A stretch of 64,000 bases of DNA from Acanthococcus lagerstroemiae (GCA_031841125.1 CM063110.1:28887626-28951625); one strand, 5' to 3'; shown: positions 34,726 to 46,538, counted from the stretch's first letter. Made by a program: numbers and translations. The notes: generated by a model not told the origin, from the sequence alone.

Positions 34726-36610
34726 TTTTTTTTTTTAAATTAATTATTATTACTACAGCTACCATACATAGGTATCTAGCAGTACTAATAGCTATAAGTT
34801 AAAACAATAAGCGTGGTCTCATAAGCCGGCGAACTTCTAGCGAGTTGTCCAGGAGTTCGATTGCTTGAATGTTAGCGTGTGAGTGTAGACGGCGTTCATA
34901 AGTATTGGAACATCTCTCAATTTCTTTTTGTACGGTTGGGATCCTCAAATCCTGGAGTAGATCCGTCATTGCGCTGGTAGCGATATAGGCGTTCGTGATT
35001 GATCGTAGTATCACAGTATCAGGTTTTGGTGTGTCTGCACTTTGCGAACATTTGACTGAGTAGCAGCTCCCCAGAGTGCTATCGTTTTAGAACAGTGAGG
35101 TATAGTAGCCGCTTATTTTCCAGCGATAGGATCGAATTTCTACCAATGAGCCAGTAGTATTCTGCCATCATCTTCTTTATTTCATTGCAGTTAACTTTTA
35201 TATGTTCGCCCCAAGTAAGTCTTTCGTCGATGTGGAGGCCAAGATATTTGACGCATCTCGTCTTTGGGACCGTAGATTGACCAACGCGGAGTGAGAGGTC
35301 TTTCTGATGTTCGAGCGTGAAGACGATATGCTGCGATTTATCAGAATTGATTTTAATTTTCCATTGGTTTGACCACTCCAGTAAATTATCCATGTGTTGC
35401 TGGATCGCCATTGTCGCTTCCTCTTGGTCATCCGAGACGGCAAGGAGTGCTGTATCGTCTGCGAACATTCTGCTATCTACAGATTCGGATTTCGGGATGT
35501 TTGATGTGTATAAAAGGTAGAGCACTGGTCCCAGCACACTCCCCTGTGGTACACCGGCCTGAGCTGTGTGCCAGTTGGATACAGCTTCGTTGTTATGATA
35601 CCTGGAATGGTCTATCTTTCAGGTACGACTTTATTAGCGAGCAGTATGCCTCTGGTAGCAGCCCTGCGTGCTATATTCTATCAAAAGCTTGAGCTATATC
35701 CAGAAACAGGCCGCAACAGAACTTCTTGTTTTCGAGGGCGTTGCTCGCTTTTTTAACCACAGTTTGCACCTGTTCAACCGTGGCGTGTTCGCGTCTGAAT
35801 CCAAACTGAAAGTCGGGAATTAAGTGCATCTCTTCAATAATTGCGTGTAAACGTTTAAGGAGCAATTTTTCGAATAGTTTCCTCGTTATCGGCAGGAGTG
35901 CAATGGGCTTATAAGATTCTGGGCGATCCGGTGGATTGCCAGGCTTTAGGATCATGATCATAGTCGCCTTTTTCCAGCTGACTGGAAAATACTTGAAGTG
36001 TAGGATCGCGTAGAAGATATTGGTTAGCTGTACCAATCCTTTTTTTGGTAGTTCCCTTAGCCGTTTCCCTGTAACTTTGTCCTAGCCAGGCGCTTTCTTA
36101 TTGTTGAGGTTCTTTGTTTCATTTGCTACTTCTGTGGGTGTGAATGACTTCAGTTTCTCATAATTGGTGTGCGAAATTGTGGGCAGGATAGTCACATCCG
36201 ATTGGATATTATTGGGTTGAAAAGTTATTGTAAATTTTGCGTAATAAAAATGCTTATAATAATAATAATAATTTTCAAGGTGATAGGCTTTTGCTTCTCT
36301 TCTTCGGCTAATTCGGTTTAAGTCAGCATATTTAATTTTGCTCCTATTCTTCTGCTTTCTTCTTTGTTCCATTTATGTGAGAATTTCATCGATCATCCAT
36401 TCATTTTTCTTCGCTGTTGATTTTTGCCACCGGTGTTGAGTATTCCTTTGACTGGTTGAATGATGAACCTGCAACACTCATCGACGTCGAGTTAGTCGGC
36501 AAGTTCTGGTTCTACTTCTTCCTCGCAGTTACTGATTACTTTTTTGGGGTAATAGACCTCCCCTGTAGTTTTTCAAGTTTCAGTAGGTAGGAAACCTGTC
36601 ACTTTTTTTT
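34726..36610 (-). mobile_element. Jockey-family LINE, RT ORF, tail to tail with the + strand LINE
   Basis: On the - strand this begins near 36600 with a linker (KKVISNCEEEVEPELAD, about 36550). Then come FTPTEVANETKNLNNKKAPG (36140-36083), FPVSWKKATMIMILKPG, YKPIALLPITRKLFEKLLLK and FQFGFRREHATVEQV (36036-35800). Next are CGLFLDIAQAFDRI, AGVPQGSVLGPVLYLLYTS, SRMFADDTALLAV and VKYLGLHIDERLTWGEHI. The C-terminus ITNAYIATSAMTDLLQDLRI runs to LLF at 34799. The catalytic FADD is present. At least two frame breaks (near 36083 and 35690) inactivate it. The T-run at 34726-34737 is its poly(A) tail, directly abutting the TAA of the + strand LINE. Confidence 0.9.
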
Positions 36611-36779
36611 TCTTTCTCTTTTTAGCCGGAATGGCAATAAAGGCGAAGAGTAGGTTTTCATTGAGTATGCAGAGAGCTAATTACTAAACTGATTACTTAT
36701 TATTTACTTGAAATGTTTCGCTCTGAGATGGACAATTACTTCCATTCCCTTCCCGTATATCCGCGTTTGGTAAAACCAA

Positions 36780-37140
36780 TGTACCTAAGTGAAATTCCAA
36801 CGAACACAATTTTGTTGCAGTTATCGAGGATTTTAGTTGACGAGGTTGCATATAGCGAAGCGAAGGAAAACTTTTTTATTGCGTAATTATCAAGATATTT
36901 AATTTAAAAAGGTAATATCAATTTATTAGAGACATCATCAAAACTTCAACTGTTTGAGCACAAAATTATGATTTTTTACTTCAAAAGAAGTTGAAAGAAG
37001 TTGTACAACATAAATATATATCTATTCATTCTTTATTCTACACAATGTTCATTGAGGTACATCAAGGAATAATGCCATAAAAAAAATTAACGTCAACCTC
37101 TCTCACGAAAAAAATAAAATAAATCCAAATATTATACGTG
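36780..37140. mobile_element. Relic of the pogo-like family
   Basis: TGTTGCAGTTATCGAG near 36823, together with CTAAGTGAAAT upstream, matches the left sub-terminal region of the pogo-like element at 22536 (TGTTGCAGTTATCGAG at about 22579). Terminal repeats are eroded. Confidence 0.45.
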
Positions 37141-37268
37141 CACTATTAGCGCAAATAGCCGGCCTGAAGTGGGAATTCACGGGGAGCTGACAAGTATTAA
37201 GATAATGCTAAACCGTTTTTTCGCTCGAGTAATTTTTCAGTATTTTTTTCTTTTTTTTGGAAAGGGAG

Positions 37269-37551
37269 CAGGGACGTACCAATGGGAGGGGGCAACTCCT
37301 TCCTTGTAGAAATTTTTTACTCAGCAGTTGGGAAAATTTACCATTTTAGTCAGGCGAGTTAGGAAAATCCAGTAAGTAAAGTTAAAAGGTTATTTTTTTT
37401 GCTTTGATACTTGGAAATTCTGAGTTCTCCCCCCCCCCACCACACCCAGGAGAAACTTTTCGTAATGTCCCAGAAGGGGAGGGTTATTAGTAGATTTGGG
37501 AGGCCGTCTCCCTCCTCCTTCGGCGCGCCTTCCTCTATTTGCGCCTATGAT
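37269..37551. mobile_element. hAT-like ends, unpaired
   Basis: CAGGGACGTACC at 37269 matches the end of the MITE at 29047. CTATTTGCGCCTATG, ending 37551, matches the right end of the MITE at 24758. The two ends belong to different terminal families, so this may be two overlapping truncated elements. C and G runs lie between. Confidence 0.45.
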
Positions 37552-37559
37552 TCTACTTG

Positions 37560-38583
37560 AACTAAAACTTGTCAAAATAAAAATTTCGAAAGCAAATTTG
37601 GTGCCTTAATCTCGCGTGGTTTGTAAGAAATGTGTTCACGTTCTAGCCAAACTAGCAGAGGCATTTTTTAATACCACGCTGGACCCAAGCGTTTAATATA
37701 CTCGGAAACATCATTTTTACAATCAACCTGTACTTGTTTAAAGGTACACGGTCCCTTGCAGTTTGGAAATTGACAGCAATTGTTGAAACCTGTTATTGTT
37801 CGTTCCCACCGGTCTGTGTAAGGCTTCGGTGTACAGATGGGCTGCAGTCATTTCTAAATGGTTGTACAGACTTCCTTTACAATTTTACTGACCGTAAAAA
37901 AGAAACATCTGGAAATTGTGCGCGTTTGTGGGATAAGAGTCGCTAGCAGCTAAAAGTCCGTTCGTGATCGCGAAACAGGATAATATTTACATACTTGGTC
38001 ATTAGGGTGGTCTTTATTCTGAAAGTTTTCTCGGATTTTCGCTCTCATTTCTAAGATATGGCAAATAACTCAAAAAACAATCTCCGTAAAGTTTGAGCTC
38101 CGTCGAATAATATTAACCTGTGGTCCAAAGGGGTCGAAGGTCAACTGTTTTAGTCAAAACTGGCTGCGAAGAGTAAAAAATTCAAAAAATAGAAAAATGT
38201 ACCAATTTTGATGACACTTGAATGAGTTGTACGAGGTCGTTATGTCGTACGATTAAGTTTTCATTCATTTATGTGTACCAGTTTTACCGTAGCAATCATG
38301 TACACGTTGATAAACGTGTGTTTTGGCTCAATATTTTGAAATAGCGACGTATCTCCCCACTCCCCCCCCCCCCTCGGCCGATATAGAAAGTCGAGCTTTG
38401 CGCATCAGATAGGTATACATAGAACAAAGAATAAAGATTTCAAAGAAATACTGAATTAATTAGAACACCGTAATTTGAACGCGAGTACTTTAAAGAAAAA
38501 GAAAAAAATGAAATACCAGATTCATTAAAAGAGTTATTAAAAGTTCACTAATTCTTGTAAAACTCACAGGCTTATTAGCCCTA
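37560..38583. other. Noncoding stretch, nothing recognised
   Basis: No ORF with recognisable content and no clear repeat, apart from a C-run near 38360. Confidence 0.4.
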
Positions 38584-38591
38584 TTTGTAGT

Positions 38592-39059
38592 CAGGGTTGC
38601 CAACTGGTAGTTATTGTATTCGCATTCTGGTTATTTTCAGAAATTAAAGCCAAGCAGATATACATGGTAAAAGAATGACTGTAACAAAGAAACGACTATT
38701 TTGACGACTGCAAGAAAAAATTTGGGTATTCTAAGAAAATTCCCCTTATTTTATTTACTAATTTCATTTTCCAACTTAGAAAAATGAGAAACTTAGAATC
38801 ACTTTAGAATTAAGAGTAAGAAATTGGATATTATTGAATCCTTCCGCTACAGTCACGGGAATCAACAACGGCGGCAGAGGTTCTGGGAAGTGAAGCATCG
38901 ATCTCGTGGCACCTAGGTCACCATCATCTAGAGATAGAGCACTAGGGTGCCACAAGAGTGAGTAAATCAGCCCAACTACAAAAATGTTTGAAACATGCTG
39001 TAGTGTAGAAAAATATTTTCGGGTGACGACTATTCCGTTTACAGGAGTTGGCAACCCTG
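38592..39059. mobile_element. 468-bp hAT MITE with perfect target duplication
   Basis: The ends are CAGGGTTGCCAACT and its exact inverse. The 8-bp target TTTGTAGT is present intact at 38584-38591 and at 39060-39067. The 92-codon open frame inside on the - strand has no recognisable domain and is probably fortuitous. Confidence 0.92.
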
Positions 39060-39489
39060 TTTGTAGTATGTAGAAACATCACGTGTGTGAAATTTTGACG
39101 CTGTACTTTCATATGTGAGGGCGCATACGAGCAGGGACCAGTTGACCAAAAGTAAAATTTTACAGGAAAAGCGTTTAAAATTGAGAGTATTTTTTTGTAA
39201 TTACCGTTCTGTTACTTACCAACATTTCAACCATGAAGGTGTCCTACACACTACCACACGCTCCCCTAATCTCTTGTTCGTCCTTTCGGGAAGAATTTCC
39301 AGTGTTTCCCAACGAATTTAAATGTTTGACGATCTCCGAAGAATTTCATCGAAAAACTTAGGGAAAATTCTCCAATGATTTTCAAGGAATTTCGTCGGAG
39401 TTTTCTTCCAAAAATTTCGATACTTCCCGGACAGTCTTTTCGGAAATCTTTTGAAAACATTTCCAATGTTGACATTTTTATGTCTTTAT

Positions 39490-39990
39490 TTTGGCACACA
39501 ACGGAAAAAAGCGCTAATTTGGAGCGCCACGAAAAAAAAGAAATAAATAAATAATAATAATAATAACTACTGACAGGACTGACTGACTCAACACTTCATT
39601 CGCCTGCGAGTACCACACTCCTTGTATCAGCCTGCAGCACTACACTCTACTAGCGCATCATCTTGTAGACGAGTCTGCAAGATGATGCACTAGTTTCGAA
39701 AAATTTTCACTCGAGCAGTAATTTTACCTTTATTTTTATAAAATAATCCTCTAATATCGACGATTTTTAAGAAATACCTCAATTTTCGACTTTTTCTCTC
39801 TTGAAAATCTTACTTTGCCCCCCCCCCTGGGAAAATCCTGGCTACGCCACTAGTGGCAACCACGGCTGCGGAATTTCCACCGGTGTGGCTACCAAACAGG
39901 CAACCATGGCGGTGGAAATTCCACAGCGGTGGCTGTCATACCATGTACAGTGTATACTTTCCACCGATGTATCTGGCTTCTTTCTAGTTA
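39490..39990. other. Insertion with hairpins and a hAT-like end
   Basis: Simple ATA repeats lie near 39540. A strong hairpin at about 39648-39690 pairs GCATCATCTTG with CAAGATGATGC. CCCCCCTGGGAAAATCCTGG, followed by CTACGCCACTAG, ends near 39853 and resembles an inverted hAT terminus. An inverted repeat at 39868-39922 is built on GGAATTTCCACCG. Its boundaries were not resolved. Confidence 0.45.
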
Positions 39991-40515
39991 AATGCTAGAT
40001 GGATTCATAATTTTCTAAAGAATTTCATCAACGATTTTTGGGGAAATTTTCCAATAATTTTTAAGGAATCTCATCGGTAATTTTCGGGGAAAAAATTCCA
40101 ATTTTATCCGAAGAATTTCTTTTAAAATTTTTAGGTAAATTTTCCGATAATATTTTTGAAGCACATAGGAAATTTGGAAAAAAACTCTGATGGTTTTTGA
40201 AGAATCTTATCAACAATCTTCAGAAAAAATGTTCTTCGAAGAATTTCATCGAAGATTCTCGGGAAAAATCTTCTATGATTTTTAAGGAATTTCATCGGAA
40301 ATTTTCGGGAAAAAATTCCGATAATTTCCGAAGAATCTTATAGGAAATCTTTTGAAACATTTTCCAATGTTTTCCAAAGAATTTAAAAGTTTAATGATCT
40401 CCGGAGAATTTCATCGAAAATCTGTTGGTAGTCTTCGATGGTTTTTAAGGAATTTCATCGGAAAATTTCGTGAAAAAAATTCCCAATTATTTCCGAAGAA
40501 TCCCATCGGAAATTT

Positions 40516-41224
40516 CAGTGTTACCAACCCTCCGGCAATTTTGTCAGAGATCTTAGGCAATTCTGGATTCTTCCGGCATTTTCCCTGCACTCAGGTATTT
40601 TTTAAACAATGTCAAGCATTTTCTATACAATGTCACTTTACAATTCTGTCTACACTTATTTTTTACATCTTACATTTTTGAATGTTGACAATTTTTCTGC
40701 ATGTTGAGAGCTACGAACTATCATTCTTTCATTCATCAGTTGGCTGCAAGTCTGCTGTTCGTTTTTGTTGATAAAACGAAAAACCTCAGCTTATGAAGTA
40801 ATGTGTTTACTGTTTAGTTGCTAGTTGGTGTGTCAGGTGGACGCTGTTAAGCAAAAAGGACTCAAGCGAGAACAGCTATTTTTTGAAAAAAAGTAACATT
40901 AAAAGTCAATGAATAATGTCGGTTTACGGACATAGTGTTTACTGATAAGCTTTCTTCAACGTGGGTACACATTTTTGAATTGAGGGCCCAATTTTGAAAA
41001 ATTCTACTTTTCACGCTCTTTTCAGCGATACTAATAACTCATTATGTCAACAAATGTCGCTTTGGTCCTTTGTGCTTCACAGAGTCCAGTTCTAGTGATA
41101 TATTCGAAAAATAAATGATTTACTCGAACTCGTGTTCCAAAAATTTTCTTTCAGTCTCCGGCAATCTTAGGCATTTTTCTAATACAATCCTAGGCAACTC
41201 TGAAGTTGTGAGTTGGTAACGCTG
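40516..41224. mobile_element. 709-bp hAT MITE nested in the TIR element
   Basis: The ends CAGTGTTACCAACCC and, inverted, CAGCGTTACCAACTC resemble those of the MITE at 38592. The 8-bp flanks GGAAATTT (40508-40515) and GGAAATCT (41225-41232) differ at one base. Sub-terminal CTCCGGCAAT and TTAGGCA motifs also recur inverted. No transposase. Confidence 0.85.
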
Positions 41225-41434
41225 GGAAATCTTTAGAAAAAATTACCAATGTTTTCCAAAGAATCTCAACAAATTACTTTGAGAAAATTTTCTGGTAAAT
41301 TTTGAAGAATTTCATGGGGAATATTCGGGAGGCAACTCCGATGGTTTTAAAGAATTTTATGAAAAATCGTCACAAAAAATGTTCGATGATCTCCGAAGAA
41401 TTTCATCGAAAATCTTCGGATCCGAGTTCCTTAA

Positions 41435-41586
41435 ACGGTAAGAGTAGACAGGCATTCATGCAGCAGGATAAGTTGCCTACATTATAAGATTAGAGGTTCC
41501 CATAGTGAGAAATGCGAGACTTCCCTTCGGAAGGTACGTAGGCAACTCATCCTGACAACCGGTAAATGTATTTGCCTGCTCTCGCA
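41435..41586. mobile_element. 152-bp foldback flanked by TTAA
   Basis: Inner arms AGCAGGATAAGTTGCCTAC and, inverted, CAGGATGAGTTGCCTAC, with outer GACAGGCA and AGCAGGCA, form a foldback. TTAA lies at 41431-41434 and 41587-41590, as expected for a piggyBac-like target. Ends do not begin with the usual piggyBac CC, so the class is open. Confidence 0.6.
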
Positions 41587-42344
41587 TTAAAATGGGCAAG
41601 AAGAAAATATGTCCAGTATTCATGGAAAATTGCTTTCAAACAATAATTTTACATAAGAACATGCTATTTTCTTTTTGTTCTTTTTGAAATAATAAATGTT
41701 GACTTACCTCACTTAAAACTGCAATATCTCGCTGAATTTTCAAGATAGAGGTCAGGGTTGGTTTTATTTGATTACTAAGGGATTTTTACATAAATTCAGT
41801 AAAAAAAAGTAAAAATTTGAAAAATTGATCAACTGGTCCCTTTTTGTATGCGCCCTCACATATACGTTGCGATGGCAATGACTTAAACATCGATGTGTTA
41901 TTTCTTTGACTATGCTACAGTTTGAGGTCCCAATATGTTTCTTCTAATCAACATAAGAAAAAGAGTTTCACATTGCAGGGGAAAGAATACATTTGAACAA
42001 TACTTATCAAATCTAGCTAGTATCAGTCTTTTATGAAACCCATTACTGCAACTAGATAAACAGACATTTTTCTGTATTTGGGATCTACAGCGGTTACTAT
42101 TATATTTCGGGATTAGAAGTAGAACAACCAATGTCAGTCTTTGGCACTTTTAAGTCAGAGGTATCTACGAGTTGCTAATCTGTGCCCTCTATCAAATGCA
42201 AGAACATCTGAAGTCTAAAACACATCTAGAAAGCGAGCAAATTCTATTCAGTTCCCGATGAGAAATAGACGGCAGTAGTTGTGCAAAAATATAAAATCCG
42301 TTTTTTTCGAAACATGAAAAATTGACGTCGGCTTTTCTTATTCC

Positions 42345-43110
42345 AAGCCCTACATATTAACTATAATCTGCAGAATATTTCTCAACATTTTGTTGTACCT
42401 TAACTGCAGCCTTTTCAATTGAGTCGCAAGTTTGGGCCCCATAAGTTAGTGTCGGCTTGATGCACTTTTCTAAAACTCTGATTTATGTTTTCAATTTCAT
42501 TTTGCTTTTGAATACGTAATTGAGGGACCAGAAACTTTTCCAATCGTTTTTTATTCTTTTATTGACCTCTAACTCAATTTCTGTAATTGTAGCGATTGTG
42601 TGCCCTGAGTAATTAATTTCGTCGACTACTTATTTTTATTAGTGTGTTTTCTACTGTTCGATTCGTGACAAGGTTTGTTAATATTAATAATGTTTTATTC
42701 AAGTAAATTGTTAGTCCCACCTCTCCACACACACTCTTCAGTTCACATACCATTTCCACCAGCTCTTCTATTTCTACCCTCAATAGTACAACATCGTCAG
42801 TTATTCTCAGGGTCTCGTCTTTAGAGGTCAGGTTGGCCGAGTGGATAGCGCGCTGGTCTCAGAATCCGGAGGTTCAGGGTTCGAGGCCACGTAGCAATTC
42901 GCTACATTTCGACCTAGGCCGGTTTTTCGGCAAGCAGAGAAGAAGGCTAAGACAGCCCTAACAGCCTCCCCGACATCTCTGAAGTAATGCTCGAAAGGGC
43001 GGATTCCAGGGCTCGGGTTGTGAGTAAAATTAGAAAAGAGAGGGTCTCGTCTTCATTGATTAAATCATGCAAAACACAATCAATTCATCATACGAATGTT
43101 GAATTTAATG
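42345..43110 (-). mobile_element. LINE fragment, RT palm and thumb, split by a SINE
   Basis: On the - strand: a short upstream piece IDCVLHDLINEDETL (43090-43045), then after the SINE LRITDDVVLL, VCELKSVCGEVGLTIYLNKT, a YSGHTIATITEIELEV-like thumb and TLTYGAQT near 42430. It resembles the EN+RT LINE at 31.6 kb and the copy at 46.8 kb (GL.IN..KT, YLGQ/YSG). The catalytic motif reads ITDD. Frameshifts are present. Confidence 0.75.
42822..43040 (+). mobile_element. tRNA-derived SINE with 13-bp target duplication
   Basis: The head (from about 42827) has a tRNA-like A box TGGCCGAGTGG and a B box GGTTCGAGGCC, with a Leu-type CAG anticodon loop (CTCAGAA). The 3' acceptor strand does not pair with the 5' GTCAGG, so it is not a functional tRNA. 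A tRNA-unrelated body and an A-rich tail (AAAATTAGAAAAGAG) follow. Target copies AGGGTCTCGTCTT lie at 42809-42821 and 43041-43053 and are identical. It is inserted in a LINE. Confidence 0.9.
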
Positions 43111-44090
43111 AAAATATAAACATATAATACCTAAGTCTTCTAAATAAACAGTTTTCTTATATTACATTGAATATGTACGTGTTATTGTTAGGTACCTACA
43201 CAAAGTAAAAATTGTTATTCGTACAGTTGTTAAATGTGATTGACAAAGCTGGATACTTATTCTGATTCTCTCTGATGTTGGTGATGTCAGCTACATTAAA
43301 GATGATAGGTTCGTTTTGATGTTTTCACTTTAAAAAAAACAAACGAAAAGGCAAATGATGAATTCACGTTAAGATCATTAGATTAAGACGACCTACCAGT
43401 GTTGTAGTAATTTGACTCACTCGTAGTCGTTGTTATATCCAATAAAGCAAAAGGATACATATCTCGTCTATGGTCTGATGAACTGAAAGAGATTCAAAAA
43501 ATAATTGTAGGATAATAGTTTGTTTAGTTTGAAATTGGTTGATTTGAAAATTCTCTGAAACGGATGAGAGCATGTTCCTCGTTTTGGCCATCGGTTTCTG
43601 GTTACAAGCAGTTGTATTTTTGATATTCCTTAAATGCGGTAGAGCGAGCAATTCATCTATAATTCGCGTTGTTGGGTCAAACTCAAGAGGAACATTATTA
43701 GTTTGGAGAATTGTATTATCTAAAAAAAATTCATTTACTCTCAAGTTCTTTGCTTAATTGGCTCGGTACTGTGCCAGTCGCAGATCTGTTAGGGTACTTT
43801 TTGCACCTAAATTCCGGGGAAAATGACATGTATTTTATGGTCGTATAAAAATGATTAACTTTTAAAATTCCTTATTGAAAATTGTGACCGTGAATGAGAA
43901 TAGGTATTTACGTTTTTTTCAGAACTAGAGCCTTCAAAATTGACAAACCTTAGGTCCTTCTCCCGTTATTCTATCAATAAAAGTAAGGTCAAAAATGGTA
44001 AAATCCGTCAAAAAAGGAAAGCGAATCTTTTGCTAGACCCCTCTTACTTTTTCTTATCCGCGGTCACAATTATTAATTATCTGTGGAAAA
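43111..44090. other. AT-rich noncoding DNA
   Basis: Only short open frames without recognisable content. Nothing convincing was seen. Confidence 0.4.
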
Positions 44091-44099
44091 TATTATTAA

Positions 44100-44262
44100 T
44101 ATTCGTAGTTATCGATAAGGATTTTTATTAATATTTTGGATCTCTAATAGGAACTTTTTGAGATTTTTCATGAAATATTTCAGTAAAAATGTGAAAACAA
44201 AGATAGATTTCACAAAAAGAACGCTATCTGGCTATGACTGCTATGAATAACTCATTCATTGC
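44100..44262. repeat. Local repeat A, copy 0 (most diverged)
   Basis: This contains ATCGATAAGGATTTTTATT, the AAGATAGATTTCAC block and AAAAAGAACGCTATCTGGCT. The same order recurs at 45022 and 46210. Confidence 0.7.
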
Positions 44263-44913
44263 TTCTCCATCTCCAATAGCAGCAGCCATTTGCAGCTCTT
44301 TCAAGTTTATATGCAAATGAGAATGTTGAAATTCCTTCTTAAACAATTGTCTTTTAGTATTATTTCATGTAGGTTTCCATTATTTTAGTATTAGGTATAT
44401 TTCAACAAATCGTTATTCATAATGCAGTATGATGATTATGGTTACACTCGGTCACTCCCTGAAAAAAGAGAACAATGAACAAAAAGAATGTTCAGAGTTT
44501 GTTATGTAATGAAATATTAAACTTATTTGGGGAGACCAAGTTAATACGCTGATTCCTGTCTTAAACTCTTAATGAAAAAATTAATTTTTGCCGCGTAAGA
44601 AAATATAACACATTTTGGAACATGTTATCTCAAGAAATTAAAAAATAATGTAAAACAACCAATGAGGAACAATCTACATTGACTACCTGGCCGGGGTATT
44701 CCAATGAAGCAGCTCAGCTAAAAGCGAGCCTATCCATGTATCCATGTTGTAGCTGTAGTCACAGTGTGTGACACTTCATGTCCTCGGTAGAGTACGACTG
44801 TGTAGTTCAAGTAGTCGAGCCCAGGTATGTGACGGCCTTATCACTGCATTATTCCTGCCAAACAAGTTGCATATATAAGAGCCTACTTTCTAAATGTTGA
44901 CAATCAGTATGGA

Positions 44914-45222
44914 GAAAAATATCTTACTAATACGAAACGGTATTGTGAACAACCAAATCATGCGAATTATTCACCCTCTTTGGTAAACGTTCACTTTACC
45001 CTCTTGTATAGTAATATACTTTTTCTCGTTTTCGATAAGGATTTTTATTGATATTTTCGATCTCTAATTTGAAAATTTTTTGAAATTGTTCATGAAGTAT
45101 TTCAGTGAAAATTTGAGAACAAAGATAGATTCCATAAAAAGAACGCTATCTGGCTATAACCGCTATGAATAACTTTAAAGAATAATCCTGTGTAAGTTAC
45201 CTAATATCCGCGACGTCCACTG
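44914..45222. repeat. Local repeat A, copy 1
   Basis: From ATATCTTACTAATACGAAA through CAACCAAATCATGCGAATTA and AACGCTATCTGGCT to GTTACCTAATATCCGCG. It pairs with copy 2 at 46131-46404 and forms the first half of a tandem A-B-A-B arrangement. Confidence 0.8.
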
Positions 45223-45306
45223 CTCGTGCTCAATACGAATATAAAGAAAAGAAAAAAAACAAAAAAAAAAACACGAATAATAACGTTATTAGAAAATGTA
45301 CGTCTT

Positions 45307-45308
<2 letters not shown>

Positions 45309-45348
<40 letters not shown>
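45309..45348. repeat. 40-nt poly(T) run
   Basis: An uninterrupted T-run with A-rich DNA about 40 bp upstream (45247-45272). It could be the poly(A) tail of an inverted retroelement or a polymerase-slippage tract. Assembly length may be unreliable. Confidence 0.9.
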
Positions 45349-45352
<4 letters not shown>

Positions 45353-45790
45353 AATAGTAATAATAATATATTGGCAAAAATGATCAATGATAATGATACA
45401 CGGCATTGTGATCCCCCGATGGCCAGATGGCCCGAGTGGGGATCACCGAGGACTACTACTACTCTTGAATGTACATGCGCATTTAATAAACGAGTGGTAA
45501 CTGTACGACAACAGGAAATAATGACCTAAAAATAACAATTTTGGGCAACTATACAAATCAAGGCAAGGTAATATGCGACATGAACATAAACAACAATAAC
45601 AAGGGGAAAAGAGCAAAAACCTATAACAGATGAAATATGTACAGAGTTATGATAACAAATATTAGGGGTAGACAGTAGAATAATATAAAGAGACAGCTGG
45701 TAACAGTGAATATAACAGTAAGGAGCACTAAGCTGTAACAGGAAATAGTGGCCTGTAAATAACGGTTTCAGGCAGCAATAACAATTCGAG

Positions 45791-46010
45791 GTTAGAATTA
45801 TGAATTCAAGTAGGTATAGTCAACTAAAATTGTACAAAGTCTGCAAACTTACAATATTATTTGTATTTGAACAGATGTTGTGCAGAACTCAACATATATA
45901 TTACGGGCTGGATAATGACAATTGCGAACATAATTCTGTCACGTTTCAACAGAGATGACGTACCTATATTTTACACAGTAAATGTTTGAATATCAGGATG
46001 ACCTTTGTGG
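45791..46010. repeat. Local repeat B, copy 1
   Basis: GTTAGAATTATGAATTCAAG to GAATATCAGGATGACC. About 220 bp, nearly identical to 46540-46795, which carries an extra segment near 46720-46770. Confidence 0.8.
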
Positions 46011-46130
46011 ATTACAGATATAAAAAATAACAAAATTGACTTACTGGTCATACAAAGTAATTCTTGGATACCATAGGTCATAATATTCAGTCTTGAATTC
46101 AGTAATTTTGTTAAATAGTTGCGTGAAAAT

Positions 46131-46404
46131 AAAATATCTTACTAATACGAAAGGGTACCTATCGTGAACAACCAAATCATGCGAATTACTCTTGTATAGT
46201 AATATACTATTTCTAGTTATCGATAAGGATTTTTATTGATATTTTCGATCTCTACTTTGAAAATTTTTTGAAATTGTTCATGAAGTATTTCAATGAAAAT
46301 TTGGGGACCAAAATAGATTTCATAAAAAGAACGCTATCTGGCTGCAACTGCTATGAATAACTTTAAAGAATAATCCTGTGTAAGTTACCTAATATCCGCG
46401 GCGA
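46131..46404. repeat. Local repeat A, copy 2
   Basis: Direct repeat of 44914-45222, lacking about 30 bp around the CACCCTCTTTGG segment. Confidence 0.8.
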
Positions 46405-46538
46405 TTGTTGTCCAACGTTACATATTATACAAAAACACAAAACAAAAAAAAAATAAAATAAATAAAAAAATAAGTCATGAAAATAACCCGCCGAGTATTA
46501 CGCGATCTTCATTCATTTTTCGTGGCTCATATTATACT

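Larger units (their letters stand above)
39290..41420. repeat. Degenerate tandem repeats inside the TIR element
   Basis: Variants of TCCGAAGAATTTCATCG, TTTTCGGGAAAAAATTCC and GATTTTTAAGGAATTT recur at 39290-39480, 40000-40510 and 41225-41420. They are interrupted by two insertions. Units are about 45-60 bp and poorly conserved. Confidence 0.65.
39114..41860. mobile_element. 2.75-kb element with ~35-bp terminal inverted repeats
   Basis: The left end TGTGAGGGCGCATACGAGCA, then GGGACCAGTTGACC, is matched inverted at 41821-41860 (TGTGAGGGCGCATACAAAAA, then GGGACCAGTTGATC). TA flanks both ends (39112-39113 and 41861-41862). The interior is degenerate repeat plus later insertions, with no transposase recognised. 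Superfamily is unassigned. The TA target would fit Tc/mariner-like insertion. Confidence 0.75.

Noticed and set aside
38776..39054. 92-codon - strand ORF
   Set aside because: It lies wholly inside a hAT MITE bounded by a perfect 8-bp duplication and has no recognisable domain.
42828..42900. tRNA-Leu gene
   Set aside because: Promoter boxes and the anticodon loop are present, but the acceptor stem does not close, and the segment continues into a SINE body with target duplications.
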